64,000 bases of DNA from Lautropia sp. SCN 69-89 (GTDB lineage Bacteria > Pseudomonadota > Gammaproteobacteria > Burkholderiales > Burkholderiaceae_E). The stretch is taken from contig MEED01000023.1 in NCBI GenBank assembly GCA_001724855.1, forward strand, positions 33,721-97,720, in the 5' to 3' direction. The notes beneath the pieces were generated by a model that was not told where the DNA came from, searched no databases, and was given only the letters and a program-made list of their open reading frames with translations. Positions 41,694 to 50,004 of the stretch are shown here, piece after piece; the first letter of the stretch is position 1, and each line of letters starts with the position of its first letter. A program made the translations under genes and the position numbers.

Positions 41694-42596
41694 ATGCCCT
41701 CGGTTCGGACCCTGAAGACGTTCCTCGCCGTCGCCCGGCACGGCAGCTTCGCGGCAGCCGGCGCGGAAATCGGGCTGAGCGCGGCCGCGGTCGGCCTGCA
41801 GATGCGCGCCCTCGAGGAGAGCCTGAAGCAGCAGCTGTTCGATCGCAGCGGCCGCTCGGTGGTGCTGAACACGGCGGGCCGGCGCGCGATTCCGCGAATC
41901 GAGGAACTCGTACTGCGCTACGAGGACCTGATCGGCGGGCGCGACGGCGACTCGCTGTCGGGCACGGTCGTGATGGGCGCGCTGGTGTCGACACTGATGG
42001 GCGCCTTCGCCGATGCGCTGTGGAAGCTCGAGCGCGAGAACCCGGGGCTGGAAGTGAAGCTCTTCGCGGGGCAATCCAGTGACTTCGCCAACCGCGTCGA
42101 GCAGGGGCTGCTCGACGCGGCGATCGTCACCCGCCCGCCGCGGCCGCTCCCGCGCAGCCTCGCCTGGACGCAGCTGTACGTCGAGCCGATGGTGATGATC
42201 GTTCCGCGCCGGCCGCATTTCGAGCTGCCGAAAGACCCGCTGCAGGCACTGCGTGAATCGCCGTTCATCCGCTTCGATCGCGAAACCTGGACCGGCCTGC
42301 TGGTGCGCGACGTGCTGAACCGCTGCCGCGTCGAGGTCCGCGACGGGATGGAGCTGAACTCGGTCGAGGCGATCCTGGCGATCGTGCGCCAGGGCTTCGG
42401 CGTGTCGATCGTGCCCAAGCTCGCCAACGTGCGCTGGGCCGCAGACCGCGAACTGCGCGTCGTCGAGCTGCCCGATGTCGACGTGCGCAGGCGCGTGGGC
42501 CTGCTCGAGCGCTCGCGCCACACGCGAATGCGCTTCACCAGTGCGATCAAGCGCTATTTCGCCGATGCTGGCCGACGTACGAGGGTGCGAGGATAG
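41694..42596 (+). CDS. LysR-family transcriptional regulator
   Basis: 300 residues. The DNA-binding N-terminus opens MPSVRTLKTFLAVARHGSFA and contains AAAGAEIGLSAAAVGLQMRA, followed by the substrate-binding-like effector domain (GTVVMGALVSTLMGAFADAL onwards; IVRQGFGVSIVPKLANVRWA). The start is the ATG at 41694 after GGAAAA; the longer frame adds only non-family residues. It is divergent from the SDH-like/fumarase/TPP operon and is its obvious candidate activator, with the substrate or a pathway intermediate as inducer. Codon composition is like that of its neighbours. Confidence 0.92.
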   Translation: MPSVRTLKTFLAVARHGSFAAAGAEIGLSAAAVGLQMRALEESLKQQLFDRSGRSVVLNTAGRRAIPRIEELVLRYEDLIGGRDGDSLSGTVVMGALVSTLMGAFADALWKLERENPGLEVKLFAGQSSDFANRVEQGLLDAAIVTRPPRPLPRSLAWTQLYVEPMVMIVPRRPHFELPKDPLQALRESPFIRFDRETWTGLLVRDVLNRCRVEVRDGMELNSVEAILAIVRQGFGVSIVPKLANVRWAADRELRVVELPDVDVRRRVGLLERSRHTRMRFTSAIKRYFADAGRRTRVRG

Positions 42597-42598
42597 CG

Positions 42599-42632
42599 CC
42601 GGGCGGCGCACCGAAGCGAAGACCCCGCCCGG
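42599..42632 (+). terminator. GC-rich inverted repeat after lysR, possible weak terminator
   Basis: CCGGGCGG (42599-42606) pairs with CCGCCCGG (42625-42632) around an 18-base loop, starting right after the lysR stop. No T-run follows, so termination strength is doubtful. Confidence 0.3.
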
Positions 42633-42643
42633 ATCGTCGGCAT

Positions 42644-42673
42644 TTGCGCACCGCGCTCACGCCGCGCTATGGT
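42644..42673 (+). promoter_or_regulatory. Possible promoter of the Liv-type ABC operon
   Basis: TTGCGC (42644-42649), an 18-base spacer, TATGGT (42668-42673). Each element matches consensus at four positions. It lies 35 bases upstream of the receptor gene start, in the only non-coding gap available. Confidence 0.35.
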
Positions 42674-42707
42674 CGCTGCGGGCCAAACGAAAACAGGAGA
42701 AGCTGCC

Positions 42708-43970
42708 ATGCCTTGCACGCCTGCCCCTTCCTTCGGATGGTCCTCGCGAGCGGCTGTCCCGATGGCGTTCGCCGCCATGGTCGCCTGCGCCGCGCTGGCC
42801 TTCGCAGCCCCGTCCGCGCAGGCGCAGCCCAAGCCGGTCCGTTTCGGCGCGATCTACATCATGTCGGGCAGTGCAGCCGCCTACGGGCAATTCGCCAAGC
42901 AGGGAATGGAGCTCGCCGCCGACGAGATCAACGCCAAGGGCGGCATCCTCGGGCGCAAGATCGAGTTCGCGCTCGAAGACAGCCAGGGCAAGGTCGACGT
43001 TGCCATCCAGGCCGCGAGGAAACTCGTGTTCCAGGGCGGCGCCGACGCGCTGATGGGACTCGACAGCTCCGGGGTGGCCAACGGGCTGACGCCGATCGTG
43101 CCCGAGCTGCGCAAACCCTTCGTGATCACGCATGCGGCCTCGCCCGACGTGACCGGCAAGCTGTGCAATGCCTATACCTACCGGCTCAGCGTCAACGTCA
43201 ACCAGAACATGGCGGCGGCGGCGCAGATCGCCGCCGAGAGCGGCGCGAAGCGCTGGACGACGATCGGTCCCGACTACGCCTTTGGCCACCAGTCGTGGGA
43301 GTACTTCGGCAAGTACCTGAAGCAGCGCAAGCCCGGCGTCGAACTGATGAAGGAGGTGGCTTTCCCGCGCTTCGGCGCCGAGGACTTCGTTCCGTTCATC
43401 AACAGCGTCATGCAGAGCAAGCCCGACGGCGTACTGGTCTCGCTGTGGGGCGGCGACCTCGTCAACTTCGTGCGCCAGGCGAAGAACCTCGGTTTCTTCG
43501 ACCAGAAATTCCAGGTGCTGCTCACGCTTGGCGCGGCCACCGAAGTGCTGTCGGCGCTCGGCGAGCAGATGCCACAGGGCGTCTGGGCGGGCACGCGCTA
43601 CTGGTTCGCCGCGCACGACAACCCGGTGAACAACGCCTTCGTCAAGGCCTACTTCGACCGCTACAAGGCCCCGCCGAGCTATAACGCCGAAGGCGCCTAC
43701 GCGGCCTTGTACCTGTACAAGGCGGCAATGGAGAAAGCCGGCAAGGTCGACGGCGAGGCGGTGGCCAAGGCACTGTCGGGCATTTCCGTCGATGCGCCGA
43801 ACGGCCGACTGACGATCCGCGCGCAGGATCACCAGGCGGTGGTCGGACCCACCTGGGGCAAGCTCGGCGCCTTCGATGCGAAGTACAAGGTCCGCATGCT
43901 CGACTCGATGCGCACCTACAAGGGCGAGGACGTCACGCCGCCAGTCTCCGAAACCGGCTGCAAGCTGTGA
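42708..43970 (+). CDS. Branched-chain-amino-acid-type ABC transporter, periplasmic binding protein
   Basis: 420 residues from the ATG at 42708, preceded by AGGAG. Signal peptide AFAAMVACAALAFAAPSAQA, cleaved after about residue 38. The mature domain is the Leu/Ile/Val-binding type I fold: PVRFGAIYIMSGSAAAYGQF, GMELAADEINAKGGILGRKI and ALMGLDSSGVANGLTPIVPE. In soil Burkholderiales such receptors bind many compounds besides amino acids, including aromatic acids and amides, and the genes here give no decisive clue. First gene of five; a strong hairpin separates it from the permeases. Confidence 0.9.
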   Translation: MPCTPAPSFGWSSRAAVPMAFAAMVACAALAFAAPSAQAQPKPVRFGAIYIMSGSAAAYGQFAKQGMELAADEINAKGGILGRKIEFALEDSQGKVDVAIQAARKLVFQGGADALMGLDSSGVANGLTPIVPELRKPFVITHAASPDVTGKLCNAYTYRLSVNVNQNMAAAAQIAAESGAKRWTTIGPDYAFGHQSWEYFGKYLKQRKPGVELMKEVAFPRFGAEDFVPFINSVMQSKPDGVLVSLWGGDLVNFVRQAKNLGFFDQKFQVLLTLGAATEVLSALGEQMPQGVWAGTRYWFAAHDNPVNNAFVKAYFDRYKAPPSYNAEGAYAALYLYKAAMEKAGKVDGEAVAKALSGISVDAPNGRLTIRAQDHQAVVGPTWGKLGAFDAKYKVRMLDSMRTYKGEDVTPPVSETGCKL

Positions 43971-44027
43971 GCCGCGGCGCGCGGCGCCACGCGAGCGCGA
44001 GACGCGTCCGGGCCCGCGCGCGCCTGC

Positions 44028-44049
44028 CCGGCGCGCACGCGCGCGCCGG
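44028..44049 (+). other. Intercistronic hairpin between receptor and permease genes
   Basis: CCGGCGCGC (44028-44036) and GCGCGCCGG (44041-44049) pair perfectly around ACGC. Such a stem after a binding-protein gene commonly protects its message and lowers read-through, giving more receptor than membrane subunits. The surrounding 96-base gap holds no gene. Confidence 0.55.
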
Positions 44050-44066
44050 CTGACTGCGCCGTTCGC

Positions 44067-44933
44067 ATGCAGGGGATTCTCGCCGCGCTGCTGAACAGCC
44101 TCGAGATCGGGCTGCTGCTGTTCGTCATCGCGGTCGGGCTGAACATCGTCTTCGGCGTGCTCAACGTCATCAACTTCGCGCACGGCGGGCTGTACATGCT
44201 GGGCGCGTATTTCACCTACGCGATCGTCGCGTACCTCGGCCTGCCGTTCTGGCCCGCGTTCGTGCTCGCGCCGCTGGCGGTGGCCGCGATTGCCGTTCTC
44301 ATCGAGCGCGTCGTGCTGCGCCAGGTCTACGGCCGCGACGTCTCCGACAGCCTGCTCGTGACCTTTGCACTGTTGCTCGTGATCGACGACACGGTGCGCG
44401 TCGTCTGGGGGTCGGGAATCCACGTCGTACAGCCGCCGCCGTCGCTGCGAGGCACTGTCGAGGTGCTCGGCGTCACCTATCCGGCGTACAGCTTCTTCGT
44501 GATGGGCGCGGCGCTCGTCGCGATGTTCTCGCTTTGGCTGTTCTTCGTGCGCACGCGCGTCGGCCGGATCGTGCGCGCCGCAGCGGTCGATCGCCGGATG
44601 GCCGAAGGGATCGGCATCGACGTGCCGCGGGTGATCACCGGGGTATTCGCGCTGGGCGCGTGGATGGCGGGCGCAGCCGGCGTCGTTGCCGCGCCGATGC
44701 GCGCGATCGCTCCGGGAATGGGAGATCGGGTCATCATCGACGCCTTCATCGTCGTCGTCATCGGCGGGCTGGGCAGCTTTCCGGGAACCCTGCTCGGTGC
44801 GCTCGTGCTCGGCGCAATCTACGGCTTCGGCGGACGTTACCTGCCGCAGATCAACCTCGTGCTGCCCTACCTGGGAATGGCGCTGGTGTTGCTGCTGCGC
44901 CCGCGCGGACTGATGGGCCGGAGTGCCGCCTGA
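44067..44933 (+). CDS. Branched-chain-type ABC permease, LivH family
   Basis: 288 residues and about eight hydrophobic segments. Family blocks: LLNSLEIGLLLFVIAVGLNI, VLNVINFAHGGLYMLGAYFT and, towards the end, VIIDAFIVVVIGGLGSFPGT, the conserved loop contacting the ATPase. Overlaps the LivM-type gene by one base (TGATG). Works with the second permease as the membrane channel of the importer. Confidence 0.92.
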   Translation: MQGILAALLNSLEIGLLLFVIAVGLNIVFGVLNVINFAHGGLYMLGAYFTYAIVAYLGLPFWPAFVLAPLAVAAIAVLIERVVLRQVYGRDVSDSLLVTFALLLVIDDTVRVVWGSGIHVVQPPPSLRGTVEVLGVTYPAYSFFVMGAALVAMFSLWLFFVRTRVGRIVRAAAVDRRMAEGIGIDVPRVITGVFALGAWMAGAAGVVAAPMRAIAPGMGDRVIIDAFIVVVIGGLGSFPGTLLGALVLGAIYGFGGRYLPQINLVLPYLGMALVLLLRPRGLMGRSAA

Positions 44934-45934
44934 TGTCGCGCGCGGGCCAGACGACCGCGGCGCGCGGCGCATGGCCGGCGCGAGGCGCTGCAGCGCGCGC
45001 GATCCCGGGCGCGCTGCTCGTCGCGTTGCTCGTCGCGCTGTACCTGCTCCCCGACTGGGTGCCGTACTTCTATGTATTCGTCGCGACCCGCATCCTCCTG
45101 ATGGGCTTGTTCGCGGCGAGCTTCAACCTGATCTTCGGCTACGGTGGAATGCTGTCGTTCGGCCATGCCGCGTTCTTCGGCGCGGGCGCGTACGCGTCGG
45201 CGCTCGCGCTGCTGCACTTCGGCTGGCCTCTCGTCGCCGTGATCGTCGCGGCGACGATCGTCGCGGCGCTGCTCGCCTGGGCGATCGGCGCATTCTGCGT
45301 ACGGCTCGACGAGGTCTATTTCGCGATGCTCACGCTCGCCTTCGGAATGATGGTCTACGCGATCGTCCACCAATGGCGCAGCCTCACCAACGGCAGCGAC
45401 GGCATCGCCGGCTTTCCGCTGGGCCGCTTCGGGCTCGGTCTCGACCTGCAGCTCGCCGACCCCGCCGTCTATTACCGCGTCGTGCTCGTCGTCGTCGCGA
45501 TCGCGGCGCTGCTGCTGCACCGGATCGTGCGCTCCCCGTTCGGAATGGTGCTCGCCGCAGTGCGGCAGAACGGCGAGCGCGTATCGTTCTGCGGTGTCGA
45601 CGTGCGCCGCCATCGCCTGATCGCCTTCGTCGTCGCCGGTGCCTTCGCGGGCCTGGCGGGCGCGCTGTTCGCGCCCTTCAATCGCGTTGCGAACCCCGAC
45701 ATGGTGCACTGGACGCAGTCGGCGCTGCCCGTTCTGATGACGATCCTGGGCGGCGCGGGCCACTTCCTCGGGCCCTTCTTCGGCGCTGCGATCTTCGTGC
45801 TGCTGGAAACGTGGATCACCACGTATACCGAGCACTGGATGCTGTTCCTGGGCATCGTGCTGGCAGTGCTCGTGATCTTCTTTCGCCGCGGCATCTTCGG
45901 CACGATCCTCGATCGCTTCGCGAGGGAACGATGA
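44933..45934 (+). CDS. Branched-chain-type ABC permease, LivM family
   Basis: 333 residues. After a basic N-terminus come nine to ten hydrophobic segments with family motifs ASFNLIFGYGGMLSFGHAAF, VYFAMLTLAFGMMVYAIVHQ and ILGGAGHFLGPFFGAAIFVL. The start ATG at 44933 overlaps the LivH stop and its stop overlaps the ATPase start (ATGA). Translational coupling along the operon keeps subunits in step. Confidence 0.92.
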   Translation: MSRAGQTTAARGAWPARGAAARAIPGALLVALLVALYLLPDWVPYFYVFVATRILLMGLFAASFNLIFGYGGMLSFGHAAFFGAGAYASALALLHFGWPLVAVIVAATIVAALLAWAIGAFCVRLDEVYFAMLTLAFGMMVYAIVHQWRSLTNGSDGIAGFPLGRFGLGLDLQLADPAVYYRVVLVVVAIAALLLHRIVRSPFGMVLAAVRQNGERVSFCGVDVRRHRLIAFVVAGAFAGLAGALFAPFNRVANPDMVHWTQSALPVLMTILGGAGHFLGPFFGAAIFVLLETWITTYTEHWMLFLGIVLAVLVIFFRRGIFGTILDRFARER

Positions 45935-46725
45935 GCGGGCGCGAGCGAGCGAGCCCCGGCATCGCGCCCGCATCTGCGCTGCTTTCGGTGCGCGGACTGT
46001 CCAAGCGGTTCGGCGGTGTGGCCGCGGTCGACGGCATCGACCTGGACGTGCAGGCGCGCGAGACCGTGGCGCTGATCGGGCCGAACGGCGCGGGCAAGAC
46101 CACGTTCTACAACCTGCTGTCGGGCCGCATGCAGCCGACGAGCGGAACGGTCGTCTTCGACGGGCGCGACGTCACCGGCCGCGCGCCGCACGAGATCAGC
46201 CGGCTCGGCATTTCGCGTTCGTTCCAGATCACGAACATCTTTCCCGAGATGTCGGCGCGCGAGAACGTCGAGGTCGCGCTTATGGCGGTACACGGCAAGA
46301 CGCTGCGGTTCTTCTCGCGCGCAGCGGCTCACGACGCGCTTCACGAGGAGGCCGATGCGCTGCTCGGGCGACTCGGTCTCGGCGCACTCGCGACCTCCCG
46401 TGCCGGCACGCTGAGCTATGGCGACAAGCGGCTCCTCGAGATCGCGATCGTGCTCGCGACGCGGCCACGCCTCGTGCTGCTCGACGAGCCGACTGCCGGC
46501 ATGACACCCGACGAGACGCGCAGCGTCGTGGCGCTGGTACGCCAGCTCGCCGAGTCGACGCAGTACACGTTCCTGATCACCGAGCACGACATGGACGTCG
46601 TCTTCGGGCTGGCCGACCGTATCGTCGTCCTGCATCGCGGCCGCGTACTTGCGCACGGCAGCGTCGACGAGATCCGGGCAAGCCGGGAAGTGCGCGAGGC
46701 ATACCTGGGCGAGCCCGATGACTAG
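45931..46725 (+). CDS. Branched-chain-type ABC ATPase, LivG family
   Basis: 264 residues. Walker A GPNGAGKT, Q-loop region SRSFQITNIFPEMSARENVE, the signature in LSYGDKRLLEIAI, Walker B RLVLLDEPTAGM and switch histidine TEHDMDVVFG. The signature reads LSYGD rather than LSGGQ, which is common in LivG. It ends in an eight-base overlap with the LivF-type gene. Confidence 0.93.
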   Translation: MSGRERASPGIAPASALLSVRGLSKRFGGVAAVDGIDLDVQARETVALIGPNGAGKTTFYNLLSGRMQPTSGTVVFDGRDVTGRAPHEISRLGISRSFQITNIFPEMSARENVEVALMAVHGKTLRFFSRAAAHDALHEEADALLGRLGLGALATSRAGTLSYGDKRLLEIAIVLATRPRLVLLDEPTAGMTPDETRSVVALVRQLAESTQYTFLITEHDMDVVFGLADRIVVLHRGRVLAHGSVDEIRASREVREAYLGEPDD

Positions 46726-47500
46726 CCCCAGAACTTCGTCCCCGGCGGCCGGTCGCGAGGGCGCCGTCGCCACCGAGAGCCCGCGCGACATGCAAGCGCC
46801 GCTTCTGGTCGTCGACCAGCTGCACACCTATTACGGCGAGAGCCACGCGCTGCAGGGAGTGAGCCTGCGGGTGCACGCCGGCGAAGTCGTCTGTGTGCTC
46901 GGGCGCAACGGTGCCGGAAAGAGCACGACGCTGAACAGCATCGTCGGGCTCACGCCGGCGCGAAGCGGAACCGTGCGCTTCGAAGGCGACGAGATCCAGC
47001 GCCTGCCCGCGCATCGCATCGCGCGCCGGGGCCTCGCACTCGTTCCCGAAGACCGCCGCATCTTCGCCGGACTGACCGTCGCCGAGAACCTCGAGGTCGC
47101 GTCGCCCGCGCGGCCGCTGCGGGAGCGCCGATGGCCGATCGAGCGCGTCTTCGACGAGTTCCCGATGCTCGCCGAGGTGCGCGAGCAGGACGGCGCGACA
47201 CTCTCGGGCGGCCAGCAGCAGATGCTCGCAATCGCGCGGGCGCTCGTCGGCGAACCGCGGCTGCTGCTCCTCGACGAGCCGAACGAAGGGCTCGCTCCGG
47301 TGATCGTGCAGCAGATCGGCGCGCTGATCGACCGGCTCGCGCAGACGACGACGATCCTGCTCACCGACCAGAGCGTGCGCTTCGCGCTGCGCCATGCGCA
47401 GCGTGGCTACATCCTGCAGAAGGGGCGCATCGTCTACGAGGGCAGCGCGCAGCGCATTGGGCAAGACCCCGAGGTGCAGCGCTATCTTGCAGTCGCCTGA
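46718..47500 (+). CDS. Branched-chain-type ABC ATPase, LivF family
   Basis: 260 residues from the ATG at 46718, overlapping the LivG stop; a later ATG at 46790 (MQAPLLVVDQLHTYYGESHA) would remove a poorly conserved leader and is an acceptable alternative. Walker A GRNGAGKST, signature LSGGQQQMLAIARAL, Walker B LLLLDEPNEGLAP. The operon ends six bases before the tRNA gene on the opposite strand, without a visible terminator. Confidence 0.92.
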   Translation: MTSPRTSSPAAGREGAVATESPRDMQAPLLVVDQLHTYYGESHALQGVSLRVHAGEVVCVLGRNGAGKSTTLNSIVGLTPARSGTVRFEGDEIQRLPAHRIARRGLALVPEDRRIFAGLTVAENLEVASPARPLRERRWPIERVFDEFPMLAEVREQDGATLSGGQQQMLAIARALVGEPRLLLLDEPNEGLAPVIVQQIGALIDRLAQTTTILLTDQSVRFALRHAQRGYILQKGRIVYEGSAQRIGQDPEVQRYLAVA

Positions 47501-47506
47501 AATTCC

Positions 47507-47582
47507 TGGTGCCGGCTGTCTGACTCGAACAGACGACCTACCGCTTACAAGGCGGTTGCTCTACCAGCTGAGCTAAGCCGGC
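47507..47582 (-). tRNA. tRNA-Thr (anticodon TGT)
   Basis: 76 bases including an encoded CCA end. The acceptor stem pairs GCCGGCT with AGCCGGC. The D-arm holds TAGCTCAGCTGGTAGAGCA, the anticodon loop CTTGTAA gives TGT (reads ACA threonine codons), and the T-loop is TTCGAGT. No integrase or att-like repeat is next to it. Confidence 0.95.
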
Positions 47583-47637
47583 ACGGACGGCAGAGTTTAG
47601 CCCAAGGCCACCTCGGCCCGGCCGCGCCGCGATCGGT

Positions 47638-48399
47638 CTACTTGACCCGCTTCAGGTGGGGCCTGCCCGTCGGCCCGGAGCCGGGGCTGGAGCCGTCGTC
47701 GTCCGGCGAATCGCGCGAAGGTCCGGCGGCACGATCGTCGGCAGAACTCGCCTTGTCGGATGGCGCCTGGTGATCTGGCGGAACCGGCCCTGCCGCCGCC
47801 GGTTCGACGTCGCGGGACGAATCGCGCGACGCCTTCCTGCCGCTCGGCACCGCCGAGATCTGAGGCTTGCGGCGCGCGGGTTTCGGCGCTTCCTCGCCGG
47901 GGGCCGGCACCGCCGAGAGCTTCGGCCGCCGGCGGGCACGGCTGTTCGATGGCGCAGCGGCAGTGCCCGCCTCGTGTTCTTCGGCAGGCAGTGCGGCCGC
48001 GTCGGATCCGGCCGCGTCGGATCCGGCCGCGGCGTCCGCCTCGCCTGCAGCAGCAGCCGGTGCGGGTCCAGGCGCTGCCTCCGGCGCCTTCGCCACTTCG
48101 AAGGCCATCCCGTGGCCGTTTTCCTGCGCGAAGATCGCCGAGACGTTCTCGATCGGGATCGACACCTGGCGGGCGACGCCGCTGAAGCGCGCCTCGAACT
48201 CGATCAACTCGTTGCCGATCGTGAGCCGGTTGGTCGCGGTCGCCGAGATGTTGAGCACGATCTCGCCGTTGCGCACGAACTCGCGCGGCACGATCGTGCG
48301 CTCGTCGACGGCCACCGCGATGTAGGGGCGGTAGCCGTTGTCCGAGCACCACTCGTAGAGCGCGCGGATCAGGTACGGCCGGGTCGAGGTTTCCGCCAT
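47638..48399 (-). CDS. sspB: ClpXP adaptor / stringent starvation protein B
   Basis: 253 residues. The N-terminal 110 residues are the ssrA-tag-binding domain: STRPYLIRALYEWCSDNGYR, FVRNGEIVLNISATATNRLT and IGNELIEFEARFSGVARQVS. A long linker rich in Ala, Pro, Asp and Ser follows, with a 15-base tandem repeat near 47999-48028. The C-terminal GRPHLKRVK matches the XB module that docks SspB on ClpX (E. coli ends GRPALRVVK). SspB brings ssrA-tagged proteins to ClpXP. The linker is far longer than in E. coli (165 residues in total). The start overlaps the sspA stop. Confidence 0.93.
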   Translation of the reverse strand: MAETSTRPYLIRALYEWCSDNGYRPYIAVAVDERTIVPREFVRNGEIVLNISATATNRLTIGNELIEFEARFSGVARQVSIPIENVSAIFAQENGHGMAFEVAKAPEAAPGPAPAAAAGEADAAAGSDAAGSDAAALPAEEHEAGTAAAPSNSRARRRPKLSAVPAPGEEAPKPARRKPQISAVPSGRKASRDSSRDVEPAAAGPVPPDHQAPSDKASSADDRAAGPSRDSPDDDGSSPGSGPTGRPHLKRVK

Positions 48400-49013
48400 C
48401 AGCGTCGCATCACTTTCTCGGACGGCGTCAGCGCCTCGATGTAGGCCGGGCGCGAGAAGATGCGCTCGGCATAGCGCAGCAGCGGCGCCGCGGTCTTGGG
48501 CATGTCGATGCCGTAGTGGTCGAGGCGCCACAGAAGCGGCGCGATCGCCACGTCGAGCATCGAGAAATCCTCGCCGAGCATGTACTTGTTCTTGATGAAG
48601 ATCGGCGTGAGCTGCGTGAGCCGGTCGCGGATCTGCGAGCGCGCCTTGTCCATCGCCTTCGAGGCGTCGCGCGCCTGGTCGCGGCGCTCGAGCTGCTGCA
48701 CGTGCACGAACAGCTCGCGTTCGAAGTTGAACAGGAACAGCCGCGCGCGCGCGCGCATCACCGGATCCGCCGGCATCAGCTGCGGGTGCGGGAAGCGCTC
48801 GTCGATGTACTCGTTGATGATGTTCGACTCGTACAGGATCAGGTCGCGTTCGACCAGGATGGGCACCTGGCCGTACGGGTTCATGATCGAGATGTCTTCG
48901 GGCTTGTTGTAGAGATCGACGTCGCGGATCTCGAAATCCATGCCCTTCTCGAACAGCACGAAACGGCAGCGCTGCGAAAACGGGCAGGTCGTGCCGGAAT
49001 ACAGCACCATCAT
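48399..49013 (-). CDS. sspA: Stringent starvation protein A (GST-fold RNA polymerase-associated)
   Basis: 204 residues with a glutathione-S-transferase-like fold. The N-terminal thioredoxin-like part is MMVLYSGTTCPFSQRCRFVL, then VDLYNKPEDISIMNPYGQVP and the helical half EDFSMLDVAIAPLLWRLDHY. SspA proteins bind RNA polymerase and act in starvation and acid responses rather than in GSH conjugation. It is first of the sspA-sspB pair, separated from petC by a terminator. Confidence 0.94.
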   Translation of the reverse strand: MMVLYSGTTCPFSQRCRFVLFEKGMDFEIRDVDLYNKPEDISIMNPYGQVPILVERDLILYESNIINEYIDERFPHPQLMPADPVMRARARLFLFNFERELFVHVQQLERRDQARDASKAMDKARSQIRDRLTQLTPIFIKNKYMLGEDFSMLDVAIAPLLWRLDHYGIDMPKTAAPLLRYAERIFSRPAYIEALTPSEKVMRR

Positions 49014-49046
49014 GGTCGAGCTCCTGAAAAATCCGTGTACCGCATG

Positions 49047-49084
49047 AAAAAAATCAGGGTGAGCCCGGCGGCGGACTCACCCTG
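49047..49084 (-). terminator. Rho-independent terminator of the petABC operon
   Basis: On the minus strand CAGGGTGAG and CTCACCCTG form a perfect 9-bp stem (49076-49084 and 49055-49063) around a 12-base loop. An uninterrupted seven-T run (49053-49047) follows one base after the stem. It begins 22 bases after the petC stop and separates petABC from sspA. Confidence 0.92.
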
Positions 49085-49105
49085 CATCGGGTCGGCGCCG
49101 CGTGG

Positions 49106-49972
49106 CTACTTGACGTCTTTCCAGTATTCGCGGTTCAGCATCCACGCAAAGACGGTGAACAGGCCGAGGAACAGCAACACCCAGACGCCCAGCCGCGTGC
49201 GCGTCTGCGCGGTCGGGTCGGACATGTAGGTGATGTAGGCGACCAGGTCGGCGACGGTGTCGTCGAACTCGGCCTGCGACAGCTTGCCACCGGCCGGCGC
49301 GCCAAGCGTCCAGTGGCGCGACGGATGGTGGTGCGTGCCTTCGAGCTTCTCGGACTTCTCGGTGCGGACGCCGTCGGTGCCGAAGGTGACGACCGACCTC
49401 GTGAAGCCGGCGGGCTTGCCGGTCTGCTCGTCGAGCACTTCCTTGACCTCTTCGAGCGTCGCGCCGCGGGTGCCCTGCAGCTCCCAGAACACGTGCGGCA
49501 TGCCGACGTTCTCGAACAGCACGTTGTTCCAGCCCTGCGGGCGGGTGGAGTCCCGGAAGTAGGCGCGCAGGTAGGTGTACAGCCAGTCGGCGCCCGAGCC
49601 GGCGCCCGACGAACGCGCGCGGGCGATCACCGAGAGGTCGGGCGGCAGCGCGCCGAACCACTCCTTGGCGTCGGCCGGCCGGATCGCGACCTTCATCAGG
49701 TCGCCGACCTTGTCGCCGGTGAACAGCAGGCTTTTCTTGATCTGGTCGTCGGTGAGCCCGATGTCGTGCAGCCGGTTGTAGCGCATCAGCGCCGCCCCGT
49801 GGCAGTTCAGGCAGTAGTTGACGAACAGCTTCGCGCCGTTCTGCAGCGCCGGCTGCTGCGTGAGCTTCTCGGCGGGGAAGTGATCGAGCGGATAGCCGGC
49901 CCCGGCCGCGAACGCTCCGCCGATCGAGAGCGCCGTGACGAGCGCCGCGAGGGTCTTGACGAGATTTTTCAT
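49106..49972 (-). CDS. petC: Cytochrome c1 of the bc1 complex
   Basis: 288 residues. Signal peptide VKTLAALVTALSIGGAFAAG. The heme c site is C54-L-N-C57-H58 in FVNYCLNCHGAALMRYNR. A C-terminal membrane anchor LGVWVLLFLGLFTVFAWML ends EYWKDVK. It takes electrons from the Rieske protein and passes them to soluble cytochrome c. Third gene of petA-petB-petC, 32 bases after petB, followed by a strong terminator. Confidence 0.95.
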   Translation of the reverse strand: MKNLVKTLAALVTALSIGGAFAAGAGYPLDHFPAEKLTQQPALQNGAKLFVNYCLNCHGAALMRYNRLHDIGLTDDQIKKSLLFTGDKVGDLMKVAIRPADAKEWFGALPPDLSVIARARSSGAGSGADWLYTYLRAYFRDSTRPQGWNNVLFENVGMPHVFWELQGTRGATLEEVKEVLDEQTGKPAGFTRSVVTFGTDGVRTEKSEKLEGTHHHPSRHWTLGAPAGGKLSQAEFDDTVADLVAYITYMSDPTAQTRTRLGVWVLLFLGLFTVFAWMLNREYWKDVK

Positions 49973-50004
49973 GTTCCGTGCAGCTCCGTGTGCCCCGGTT
50001 GCGC

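Noticed and set aside
47507..47582. tRNA-Thr gene as an integration site of a mobile element
   Set aside because: No integrase, no duplicated tRNA 3' end and core genes on one side, an ABC operon on the other; no evidence of an island boundary.
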